This document shows, in pieces, positions 1-6,063 of a stretch of 15,052 bases of DNA; within the stretch, counting starts at the first letter, position 1; each line of letters begins with the position of its first letter. Under the pieces are notes generated by a model, which had not been told where the DNA came from, did no database searches, and saw only the letters and a list, made by a program, of their open reading frames with translations. Origin of the DNA: Acidimicrobiia bacterium (GTDB taxonomy: Bacteria; Actinomycetota; Acidimicrobiia; Spongiisociales; UBA5794). The DNA lies in NCBI GenBank assembly GCA_013695075.1, contig JACDBE010000035.1:1-15052 (forward strand), written 5' to 3'. A program made the position numbers and the translations under genes.

Positions 1-108
1 CCCCTGCCCGCGCTCGGGGCCGTCGGGATGGAACCAGATGCACCAGCAGCCGCCGAAGATCCCGTTGTGTCGCTGCACGAGGGCGTCGAACGCCGGTCGT
101 CTCGGTAC
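1..108 (-). pseudogene. GNAT-like acetyltransferase, 5'-truncated fragment running off the left edge
   Basis: The minus-strand frame is open from 108 to the window edge. It reads (from about 93) FDALVQRHNGIFGGCWCIWF followed by HPDGPERG. The NG-x-FGGCWC-x-WF pattern resembles the start of a group of small GNAT-fold N-acetyltransferases that I recall from actinobacteria; this is family recall and was not searched. An in-frame TAA lies at 109-111, immediately upstream of the recognisable homology. The usual N-terminal residues are therefore missing, unless translation starts at the GTG at 76-78. The gene looks cut close to the IS30-like element that follows. Only 36 codons are visible, so the rest of the gene and its function cannot be judged. 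Confidence 0.45.
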
Positions 109-129
109 TTATGGACTTACCATAGAACG

Positions 130-1262
130 GTTACCGGACGATGCGCGTCCGGATCAGCGACTCGTTATCGGTCCACGTCGAGCGCCGCCTCAAGCTGCTC
201 CTCGGTGGGGTCGGCCGGTTCTACCGGTCAGTGCACGGTGAGGGCATGGTAGATGGTGGCGGGTGACTGGTAGTCGAGGCTGCGGCGTCGCTGACCGTTG
301 AGGATGGAGGCGACGTGGTCGGCGTGGTCGGGGGTGACGAGCGAGAGGTCGGTGCCTCTCGGGTACCACCAACGAATCTGGCGGTTCTGGTGCTCGATCT
401 GACCTCGCTGCCAGGGCGAGTGAGGGTCACAGAACCAGACATCGATCCCGAACGTGTCGGCGATGATCTCCCAGCCGGCCCACTCGGAGCCTTGGTCGAA
501 CGTGACCGAGTGTCGCAGCCGAGCCGGGATACGGTCCAAGCCTTCGCAGAGCCAGGCGACGACATCGTCGGCGTCGTAGCCGCAGGGCATGGTGACCGGG
601 ATCAGATATCGGGAGACCCGTTCGGTGAGCCACATCATCGAACTGCGGTTGTTCTTACCGATGATCTGATCGGCTTCCCAGTGACCGGGCTCGGTCCGGT
701 CGTTCACTCGGGCTGGCCGGTGGGCGATGTTGGGGAGCGCCGGTCGATGCCGGACATGACGTTGCTGACGTGGACGTCGGCGACGTCGGCGAGTACGGAG
801 ACACTCACTGGCCTTGATCCCCAGCGCCCCGCAGTAGACGGCCTGGTAGATGGTCTCCAACACACGGAGCACCCTGAACGTCGTCGGCTCGGAGGTCGGC
901 CCAGATCGCTACCGGCGACCGCCCCGCCTTGAGTTCGTCACGCACCCGTTCCCGCACCGGACCCGGAGTCTCCAGCAGACGACGCCGAGGTCGACGTCGC
1001 GCCTCGCCGGCTCGCCGGTCAGCGGCCACCGGCCGATACCGACCACGGCCACCGTGACGGGTCACCTCCCGGGCGATCGTCGTGCGATGACGACCAACCC
1101 GACGGGCCAACTCGGCCCAGCTCACGTCACGGTTCTCGATCAGCCCGACACTGATCTCCTCGCGTTCGCCCAACAACAACGCAACACCTGGCATCCTGGC
1201 ATCTCCAACTCGCCGTCCCTAAGACTCGGATCAGACCATGACTTCCCCACGGCTTGAAGTCT
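130..1262 (-). mobile_element. IS30-family insertion sequence (boundaries approximate)
   Basis: The transposase gene (228-1194) defines this element. Its outer limits are estimates: I looked for terminal inverted repeats in 110-228 and 1195-1290 and found no convincing pair. An 8-bp word, CGGATCAG, occurs on both flanks (near 150 and 1228), but in direct orientation, so it is not a terminal inverted repeat. The element lies between two gene remnants, which fits a spot of repeated insertion and deletion. Confidence 0.55.
228..1194 (-). pseudogene. IS30-family transposase, split by a frameshift
   Basis: DDE transposase that moves its own insertion sequence. The N-terminal half starts at ATG 1194. 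It has a helix-turn-helix with the pattern AELARRVGRHRTTIAREV and stays open to 805. The C-terminal half is in another frame, with its first ATG at 872, and ends at 228. It carries the catalytic triad: D in GHWEADQIIG (residue 68 of that half), D in TFDQGSEW (126) and E in QRGQIEHQN (160), with the IS30-type D-33-E spacing, then the family motif PRGTDLS. Homology switches frame near 870-885: frame one reads ADLRADDVQG and frame two resumes with VLETIYQAVYCGALGIK. I see no obvious slippery heptamer, so a disabling indel is likelier than programmed shifting. The two halves together are about family length (300-330 aa) and otherwise complete. Confidence 0.85.
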
Positions 1263-1263
1263 C

Positions 1264-1544
1264 GGTGTCAGACTCGGCGATGGAGGATCGGGTGGATGCC
1301 CTTCGAGGTAGGTGAAGTCCTCGTCATGGGTGTGCTCGGCGACGCCGCCCCGAATGCCGGCTTGCCGGGGGTGGTCGACGACCTCGCCGATCCGATCCAT
1401 GGCGCGGTCGAAGTCGTCGGCATGCTCATTGAGCAGGGCGAGGAGGATCTCCTTGCGGCGCTCCCGGTAGCTCCACTGTTGGGCGTCGCTGGGAATGCCG
1501 GTCAGGGTCTCGACGGTTTGCTCGGCCGCGGAGGACCGGGGTCT
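1264..1544 (-). pseudogene. Unidentified coding remnant, start and end lost
   Basis: A minus-strand frame with strongly GC-rich third positions runs from just below a TGA at 1545-1547 to about 1290. It includes a charged helical stretch reading YRERRKEILLALLNEHADDF and then DRAMDRIGEVVDHP. The first in-frame ATG is at 1400, inside the helix, so the natural start is missing. Around 1264-1290 the composition changes and the frame runs on into the IS30 region, so the 3' end is also lost. I do not recognise the family. The opposite strand becomes coding for the DUF1524 gene at about 1535-1545, so this fragment appears fused tail-to-tail with another truncated gene at a recombination junction. Confidence 0.35.
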
Positions 1545-1570
1545 TCAGTTCGCTCATCCCTCAACTCGAG

Positions 1571-2689
1571 GTGGACTTGCCGATACCGGAGGCGGTGCGT
1601 CGCGCGCTCTCAGGCTCGCGGAAGTACTGGCCGTCGGATCGGCGACTCCGGGACGCGGTCCGGAACCAGCCCTTCTACTTCCAGGGGCGCCAGAACCAGA
1701 AGATGCTGGTTTTCCAACGCCTCGAGGAGAGCTACGAGCATGCCGAGCCGGTCGACTGGTCTGCCTCGGACCTGTCGATCGAGCACATCATGCCGCAAGC
1801 GATCACGGACGAGTGGCGGGCCGCACTCGCCGCCGGTGGGGAGGACCCCGAGGCCGTTCACTCTGAGCTCCTCCATACCTTGGGAAATCTGACGGTGACG
1901 GCCTACAACGGTCAGCTTTCGAACAGGCCGTTCGAACGCAAGCAGGAGATTCTCGAGGGAAGCCACCTCGAGCTGAATCGAACCATCGTTCCCTCGCGCG
2001 CATGGGGACGAGCCGAGATCCTCGCTCGTGCGGACGGGTTGGCCGACCGTGCCATCACGATCTGGCCCGCTCCGCTGCCCGGCGTCGAGGAACCGGAGCA
2101 AGGGCGTGATTGGAGTCGACTCCACGCCGCGCTGGCAGCTCTGCCACCGGGCGGCTGGACCACCTACAGCGATCTCGCCGAACTCATCAGCTCCCACCAG
2201 GTCCCCGTCGGGCAGCACCTCGCCAATACCCCGGATTTGTTGAATGCACACCGCGTGTTGAAATCCGAGGGTCGAGTGTCCGAGGGTTTCCGATGGAGCG
2301 ATCCCGAGGATGCGCGCGACATCCGTGAGGTTCTCGAGCAGGAAGGAGTCCGGTTCGGCGCTGATCAAGGGGCCGATCCCGAACAGCGCCTGCGATCCGA
2401 CGATCTTGCCGACCTCATCGGTGAGGCGATCGAGTCGCTAACGCCCGAGGAGGATCGCGAATTCGCCTGGCGCCGCCTGGTTCGCTATCTCCGACACTTC
2501 TACCACGCCGAGGGGGGCAGGTTGCACTATACGGTCGCGCGGGACCTTGCGACACAAGAGGGTTACGACCCCCGTGGCGTGGCTGGGTTCTACCGGGGGG
2601 CGGGCAGCCTGGCGAAGGATGGGGAGTATCGCGTGCTCACCGAGGTGGGCCGCCAGCTTTACGTGGACAACCGCTACCTACTCGACTGA
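1571..2689 (+). pseudogene. GmrSD-type restriction protein, C-terminal part: DUF1524 nuclease plus alkyltransferase-like domain
   Basis: Full-length relatives (DUF262 plus DUF1524) are modification-dependent, anti-phage endonucleases. Here only the C-terminal part remains. From the GTG at 1571 (372 aa), residues 1-130 match DUF1524: LSIEHIMPQ (E71, H72) followed by LLHTLGNLTVTAYN and LSNRPFERK, the His/Asn-rich nuclease signature. Residues about 180-255 resemble the DNA-binding domain of O6-alkylguanine methyltransferases (LPPGGWTTYSDLAELI, then NAHRVLKSEGRVSEGF). The usual PCHRV active site reads NAHRV, so the acceptor Cys is Ala226, as in non-catalytic alkyltransferase-like proteins. The last 100 residues form a conserved-looking C-terminal tail of unknown fold. 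Homology probably begins slightly upstream (frame reads VFSSLIPQLE at about 1541). The N-terminal DUF262 ParB/GmrS-like domain is absent. It could still be expressed as a stand-alone nuclease module, but truncation is more likely. Confidence 0.75.
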
Positions 2690-2779
2690 GAGTCCCGCCC
2701 GTCGGCAACGCCGAAGACCCAGCATCAGCCAAGCGGGGGCGCGGCCCAGGCTCGCTCACGCGGGTAGGATCTGCACGCG

Positions 2780-2986
2780 ATGATCCTCACGATCCAGCTG
2801 GAGCAAGAGACCGATGGGCGGTGGATCGCCGAGGTGGTCGACCTTCCAGGGACCCTGGTCTACGGCGTGACACTTGAGGAGGCGACAGCCAAGGTGAAAG
2901 CCCTCGCTCTGCGTGTTCTCGCCGACCGTCTCGAGCACGGCGAGACGGACGCGGGGCTCGGCGACGTGGCCTTTGTCGCCGCGTGA
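2780..2986 (+). CDS. hicB: HicB-family antitoxin
   Basis: Small 68-aa protein with the HicB/UPF0150 partial RNase-H-like fold: an N-terminal strand (ILTIQLEQETDGRWIAEVVD), the LPG turn (VVDLPGTLVYG) and the helix TLEEATAKVKALALRVLADR. HicB proteins bind and neutralise HicA and usually repress their own operon. It has no visible C-terminal DNA-binding domain, so it is of the short type. It precedes the toxin gene and overlaps it by four bases (GTGA), so translation is probably coupled. Upstream, TAGGAT at 2764-2769 could be a -10 element for a near-leaderless transcript or part of a weak ribosome site. The closest alternative is a general UPF0150 protein, but the HicA partner makes the call firm. 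Confidence 0.85.
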   Translation: MILTIQLEQETDGRWIAEVVDLPGTLVYGVTLEEATAKVKALALRVLADRLEHGETDAGLGDVAFVAA

Positions 2987-3195
2987 GTCGTTGGCCGAGC
3001 GTGAAGGCTCGGCGCGTTCTCAGCGCCCTGCTTCGGATCGGATGGTCGGTCAAGCGGCAGAGGGGATCGCACCGGCTGCTGCAGCGGGATGGATGGCCCG
3101 ACTACGTCTTCGCCTTCCACGAAGGTGAGGAGATCGGGCCACGCATGCTGGCGCGGATCGCACGTCACACGGGGCTGACACCGGATGACCTGTAA
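2983..3195 (+). CDS. hicA: HicA-family toxin (mRNA interferase)
   Basis: A 70-aa protein with the double-stranded-RNA-binding-like fold of HicA, which cleaves mRNA when freed from HicB. Visible marks are VKARRVLSALLRIGWSVKRQ, the catalytic histidine in GSHRLL (His30), and a C-terminal helix ending MLARIARHTGLTPDDL, typical of the actinobacterial and cyanobacterial subgroup. The start is GTG at 2983, overlapping the hicB stop as GTGA, which supports this start and coupled expression. The antitoxin-first order is the reverse of the E. coli hicAB order but is common for this short HicB type. The gene looks intact and, together with hicB, is the only complete functional unit in the left accessory region. 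Confidence 0.87.
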   Translation: MSRWPSVKARRVLSALLRIGWSVKRQRGSHRLLQRDGWPDYVFAFHEGEEIGPRMLARIARHTGLTPDDL

Positions 3196-3263
3196 CGACA
3201 GCGGCCTCTGAGTGCGGCGAGCTGAGCCAGCCAGGGCAACGACGGCCACGCGCACCAAGGTGT

Positions 3264-3290
3264 CGACCCGCCTGGACGCCAGGCGGGTCG
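3264..3290. terminator. Perfect 12-bp hairpin downstream of hicA, probable terminator
   Basis: CGACCCGCCTGG at 3264-3275 pairs perfectly with CCAGGCGGGTCG at 3279-3290 across a 3-nt ACG loop. It lies 69 nt after the hicA stop. There is no T-tract, so it would be a U-less terminator of the kind proposed for high-GC actinobacteria, or a mobile palindromic repeat. The stem is so perfect that chance is unlikely. Confidence 0.55.
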
Positions 3291-3341
3291 CGGCCGGTCC
3301 CCGCACCACCGCAGGCTCGTGAGTCGCCAATCTGGGCGCAA

Positions 3342-3365
3342 CTTCTAACGGATCTTCTAACGGAC
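3342..3365. repeat. Tandem 12-bp direct repeat
   Basis: Two adjacent copies of CTTCTAACGGAT/C (3342-3353 and 3354-3365) match at 11 of 12 positions and are AT-richer than their surroundings. Their role is unknown; short direct repeats of this kind can be binding sites for an integrase, excisionase or replication protein. They lie in the gene-poor stretch 3196-3371, in which the only other structure I see is the 12-bp hairpin. Confidence 0.5.
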
Positions 3366-3371
3366 GAGCCG

Positions 3372-3563
3372 TCACACGGTCGAACCAGGCACCATCGGCG
3401 CAAACCGAATCGCCAGAAACCCTTGCGGCGCAACACTTTCCGCTACTCGGTGTGACCCGACGGCACCGCTCGGAAGGCCGGTTAGCCGCCCAGCGAGCGC
3501 CAGGTCGTCGGCGACCTTCTGCTGGTCGGGTGTGAGGGTGGTGTCGGTGGCCGAGCGCGTCAT
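3372..3563 (-). CDS. Small hypothetical protein, possibly a truncated element gene
   Basis: A 63-aa ORF starting at ATG 3563 with an unusually good ribosome site on the minus strand: a purine run containing GAAGGAAA ends about 5-6 nt before the ATG. The first part (TDTTLTPDQQKVADDLALAG) looks like an acidic helical N-terminus. After about residue 30 the composition becomes less coding-like, so the original protein may have been longer and lost its C-terminus near 3480. I do not recognise it. Upstream on the same strand lies the large inverted repeat at 3676-3767, which could be its control region or an element recombination/replication site. Confidence 0.35.
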   Translation of the reverse strand: MTRSATDTTLTPDQQKVADDLALAGRLTGLPSGAVGSHRVAESVAPQGFLAIRFAPMVPGSTV

Positions 3564-3675
3564 CCGGAGTTTCCTTCTTTCTTCAGGTAGGCACCCCTAG
3601 GCGTCGGTGGGGTCGTGTTCCCCTTGCGGGTCGTGTGCCTCACCTGTGCCTTGTAAGTAACTACAAATAGGGGAA

Positions 3676-3767
3676 ATCAGGGTAACCGGTAGTATAAGGG
3701 GAGAGAGCCCGCCGAGACGGGCTGGGCAGTCTGAAAACCCTTATACCTCAACGGTTACTGCCCTGAT
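3676..3767. repeat. Large nested inverted repeat just upstream of tRNA-Arg
   Basis: The outer arms pair in three blocks: ATCAGGG (3676-3682) with CCCTGAT (3761-3767), TAACCG (3683-3688) with CGGTTA (3752-3757), and GTATAAGGG (3692-3700) with CCCTTATAC (3738-3746). That gives 22 base pairs broken by short internal loops. Inside is a second hairpin, AGCCCG (3706-3711) with CGGGCT (3718-3723) around a 6-nt loop. The region is AT-richer than its surroundings. Such nested symmetry suits a replication or transfer origin, an integrase site, or a structured 5' leader for the minus-strand ORF. Which of these applies cannot be decided from sequence alone. Confidence 0.7.
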
Positions 3768-3800
3768 TCGTTGCCACACAACGGGTCTCGGCGAGGCCCC

Positions 3801-3873
3801 GCCCTCGTAGCTCAGGGGATAGAGCACCGGTTTCCTAAACCGGGTGTCGCAGGTTCGAATCCTGCCGGGGGCA
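3801..3873 (+). tRNA. tRNA-Arg, anticodon CCT
   Basis: A full cloverleaf can be drawn. The acceptor GCCCTCG pairs with CGGGGGC (one G-T pair) and the discriminator is A3873. The D arm is GCTC/GAGC. The anticodon stem CCGGT/ACCGG holds loop TTCCTAA (3832-3838) with anticodon CCT at 3834-3836. The T arm is GCAGG-TTCGAAT-CCTGC. No CCA is encoded. It decodes the rare AGG codon. It marks the boundary between the accessory region on its left and the core block on its right; I found no second copy of its 3' end in the window. Confidence 0.95.
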
Positions 3874-3954
3874 CCGACGGTGGTCCCCAGGTAGGCAGTG
3901 CCCGGCACCTAGATTCACGGTGCCGCATCCGCGCGACACCACCGAGGCGTCACC

Positions 3955-5115
3955 ATGTCCATCCCATCACCAGAGGGTGACCAGATATTGGCACCTCGTT
4001 GGCTGCGGCTGATCACCGCATGGACCTGGCGGCTGCTGGTGCTCACCGTTGCCGGGCTGGCGCTGCTGTGGCTCGCCGGCGAGCTGATCGTGGTGACGTT
4101 GCCGCTGGTGGTCTCCCTCGTCCTGGCCACGTTGTGCATGCCGGTGCGCGACGCCCTGGTGCGGCGGGGATGGCGTCCCGGGCTGGCCGCCGGGCTGGTG
4201 GTCGGCGGCGGGCTGGCCGTGCTGGTGGGAGCGGTGGCCCTGATCGCTCCCGCCTTCGTCGACCAGCTGCGTGACCTCGGTCCCGCGATGGAGGAGGGCT
4301 GGGAGGCGGTGCTCACCTGGCTCGAGGAGGGGCCCTTGAGCTACGACCGCGCCGAGATCGACGCCCTGATCGACCGCATCGGGGAGGCGATAACCGCCGG
4401 TGGCTCCGGTTCGGGCTTCCTCACCGGGCTGCTGACCGGAGTTGTGACCGCCGTCGAGTTCGTCGCCGGCGTCACCTTGTTGTTGGTGATCCTGTTCTTC
4501 ATCGTCAAAGACGGCCCCCAGCTGATCGACTGGGTTTCCGCTCGTCTCCCCCGACGCCACCGCACCACGGCGTCCGCGTTGGCCACCCGTGCCTGGGCGT
4601 CCCTGGCAGGTTACGTGCGGGGCACCGCCCTCATCGCCCTCATCGACGCCGTCGCCATCGCCATCGGGCTGCTGGTGATCGGCGTGCCGTTGGTGGTCCC
4701 GTTGGCGTTTCTGGTCCTACTCGGCGGATTCCTACCGGTGATCGGTGCCTTCATCGCCGGGCTGATCGCGGTGCTGGTGGCGCTGGCAACCGGTGGCCTG
4801 GTCGATGGGTTGCTCACCCTGGCGGTGGTGGTAGGCGTTCAGCAACTCGAAGGCGACCTGCTCCAGCCGCTCATCATGCGCCGCGCCGTCTCCCTGCATC
4901 CGCTGGTGGTCCTGGCCGCCCTCGGCGCCGGCGCCTCCCTGTTCGGCATCATTGGAGCGTTCCTGGCGGTCCCGGTGACGGCGGTCATCGCCAGCATCGG
5001 CAACGAGCTGCGGCTGCGCAGCGATGCCGGTCTGCTCGACCCGGCGACGATGGCGGCGGCCCCACCGCTACCGCTGGGCGGCCGGTGGGCGTCCACTCCC
5101 ACCGACGAGGACTGA
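3955..5115 (+). CDS. AI-2E family transporter (PF01594-type membrane protein)
   Basis: A 386-aa integral membrane protein. It has the family layout: N-terminal pairs of membrane helices (LLVLTVAGLALLWLAGELIV, then ATLCMPVRDALVRRG and a long hydrophobic helix), a central extracellular region rich in acidic residues, a helix followed by FFIVKDGPQLIDWVSARLP, and the conserved C-terminal half with helices ending LHPLVVLAALGAGASLFGIIGAFLAVPVTAV. Members are called autoinducer-2 exporters, but most are of unknown substrate and several act as ion or osmolyte exchangers, so no substrate is assigned. The start is ATG 3955, with GAGG about 10 nt upstream. It begins 81 nt after tRNA-Arg and stands alone. 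A second family member lies at 9851-11248 on the other strand. Confidence 0.9.
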   Translation: MSIPSPEGDQILAPRWLRLITAWTWRLLVLTVAGLALLWLAGELIVVTLPLVVSLVLATLCMPVRDALVRRGWRPGLAAGLVVGGGLAVLVGAVALIAPAFVDQLRDLGPAMEEGWEAVLTWLEEGPLSYDRAEIDALIDRIGEAITAGGSGSGFLTGLLTGVVTAVEFVAGVTLLLVILFFIVKDGPQLIDWVSARLPRRHRTTASALATRAWASLAGYVRGTALIALIDAVAIAIGLLVIGVPLVVPLAFLVLLGGFLPVIGAFIAGLIAVLVALATGGLVDGLLTLAVVVGVQQLEGDLLQPLIMRRAVSLHPLVVLAALGAGASLFGIIGAFLAVPVTAVIASIGNELRLRSDAGLLDPATMAAAPPLPLGGRWASTPTDED

Positions 5116-5140
5116 GCGGCGCGGCGCGGCGCGGCGCGGC
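5116..5140. repeat. Pentanucleotide tandem repeat (GCGGC)5
   Basis: Five exact copies of GCGGC follow directly after the stop codon of the AI-2E-family gene. They could change in copy number by slippage, but they sit in the intergenic space and do not alter a frame. They might add to transcript-end structure. Confidence 0.85.
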
Positions 5141-5220
5141 GGGTGCTGGGCTCGGGTGACGTTCACCCGCACCGTCCTACCGGCCAGACCATCACACCGG
5201 GCCTACACTTTGGCACTCGA

Positions 5221-6063
5221 ATGGCTTCTCCCGACCCCGCGGCTCACCTGTACCCGGTGGCGGCCGAGCTGCCCCTGAGCCGCTATCTCGCCCAGATGTG
5301 GGCGCGGCGCGACTTCGTGGTGGCGATGCCGTTCGAGGAGCTGCGCGTCTCCCACCAGAACACCCTCCTGGGGAACATCTGGCACCTGGGCAACCCGCTG
5401 CTCAGCGTGGGGGTGTATTACCTGATCTTCGGCGTGGTGCTCCAGGTCACCCGCGGCGTCGACAACTACATAGCCTGGCTGACCATCGGGGTCTTCGCCT
5501 TCGGGCTCACCTCGCGCACCGTGCTCGGCGGGGCCGCCGCCATCTCGTCGAACAGGGGATTGATGCGCTCCATCCGCTTTCCCCGGGCACTATTACCGGT
5601 GTCGGTGGTGATCAGCCGCCTGCTCACCTTCGGCTTCGAGCTGACGGTGGTTGTCGCCGTCATCCTGGTCACCGGCGAGGGAGTGTCACTGCGCTGGTTG
5701 GCGCTGCCGCTGGTGCTCGCCGTCCACTCGGCGCTCAACCTGGGGGGCGCCTTCATCGCCGCCCGGCTCAACGACACCTTCCGCGATGTCCAGCAGATCA
5801 TCCCCTTCATGTTCCGGCTGCTGACCTATATGTCGGGGGTGATCTTCCCGGTGGAGCGGTTCCTCGACCTGGGCAACGAGACCATCGGTTGGATCATCGC
5901 CAACAACCCGCTGGCGGCGATCCTCGACATGTACCGCTGGGTCTTCATGGGCCTGCCGCTGGAGCCGGGCAAGGTGCTGCTGACAACGGGAGTGGCCCTG
6001 GTGCTCCTCACGGTGGGGTTCGTCTTCTTCCGTGGCGCCGAGTGGCGCTACGGGCGGGCCTGA
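5221..6063 (+). CDS. ABC transporter permease, polysaccharide/teichoic-acid export type (Wzm/TagG family)
   Basis: A 280-aa membrane subunit of an ABC-2 exporter. Six hydrophobic segments follow a cytoplasmic N-terminus with an amphipathic stretch (LSRYLAQMWARRDFVVAM). Family features include the early HQNTLLGNIWHLGNPLL segment, VLGGAAAISSNRGLMRSIRFP with the arginines of the coupling region, and the C-terminal FPVERF...NPLAAILDMYR motif. ATG 5221 is preferred to the GTG at 5143 because the extra 26 residues are not family-like. TACACT at 5204-5209, 11 nt upstream, could drive a leaderless transcript. It overlaps the ATPase gene by one base (TGATG), so they form one operon and complex. Export of a lipid-linked glycan or polymer is expected; no glycosyltransferase lies nearby to name the cargo. 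Confidence 0.9.
   Translation: MASPDPAAHLYPVAAELPLSRYLAQMWARRDFVVAMPFEELRVSHQNTLLGNIWHLGNPLLSVGVYYLIFGVVLQVTRGVDNYIAWLTIGVFAFGLTSRTVLGGAAAISSNRGLMRSIRFPRALLPVSVVISRLLTFGFELTVVVAVILVTGEGVSLRWLALPLVLAVHSALNLGGAFIAARLNDTFRDVQQIIPFMFRLLTYMSGVIFPVERFLDLGNETIGWIIANNPLAAILDMYRWVFMGLPLEPGKVLLTTGVALVLLTVGFVFFRGAEWRYGRA

Noticed and set aside
110..228. Short minus-strand tail ADPTEEQLEAALDVDR after the transposase stop
   Set aside because: It looks protein-like but is only about 20 codons, starts right after a stop codon and has no start of its own. It may be a remnant but cannot be supported.
1..3800. CRISPR array or a duplicated 3' end of tRNA-Arg as an attachment site
   Set aside because: No regularly spaced repeats were seen, and no copy of the tRNA-Arg 3' end was found to the left of the gene.
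5298..6062. 5' extension of the ATPase frame through the permease gene
   Set aside because: This part is an Arg/Pro/His-rich shadow of the permease. The TGATG overlap at 6061-6065 sets the ATPase start.
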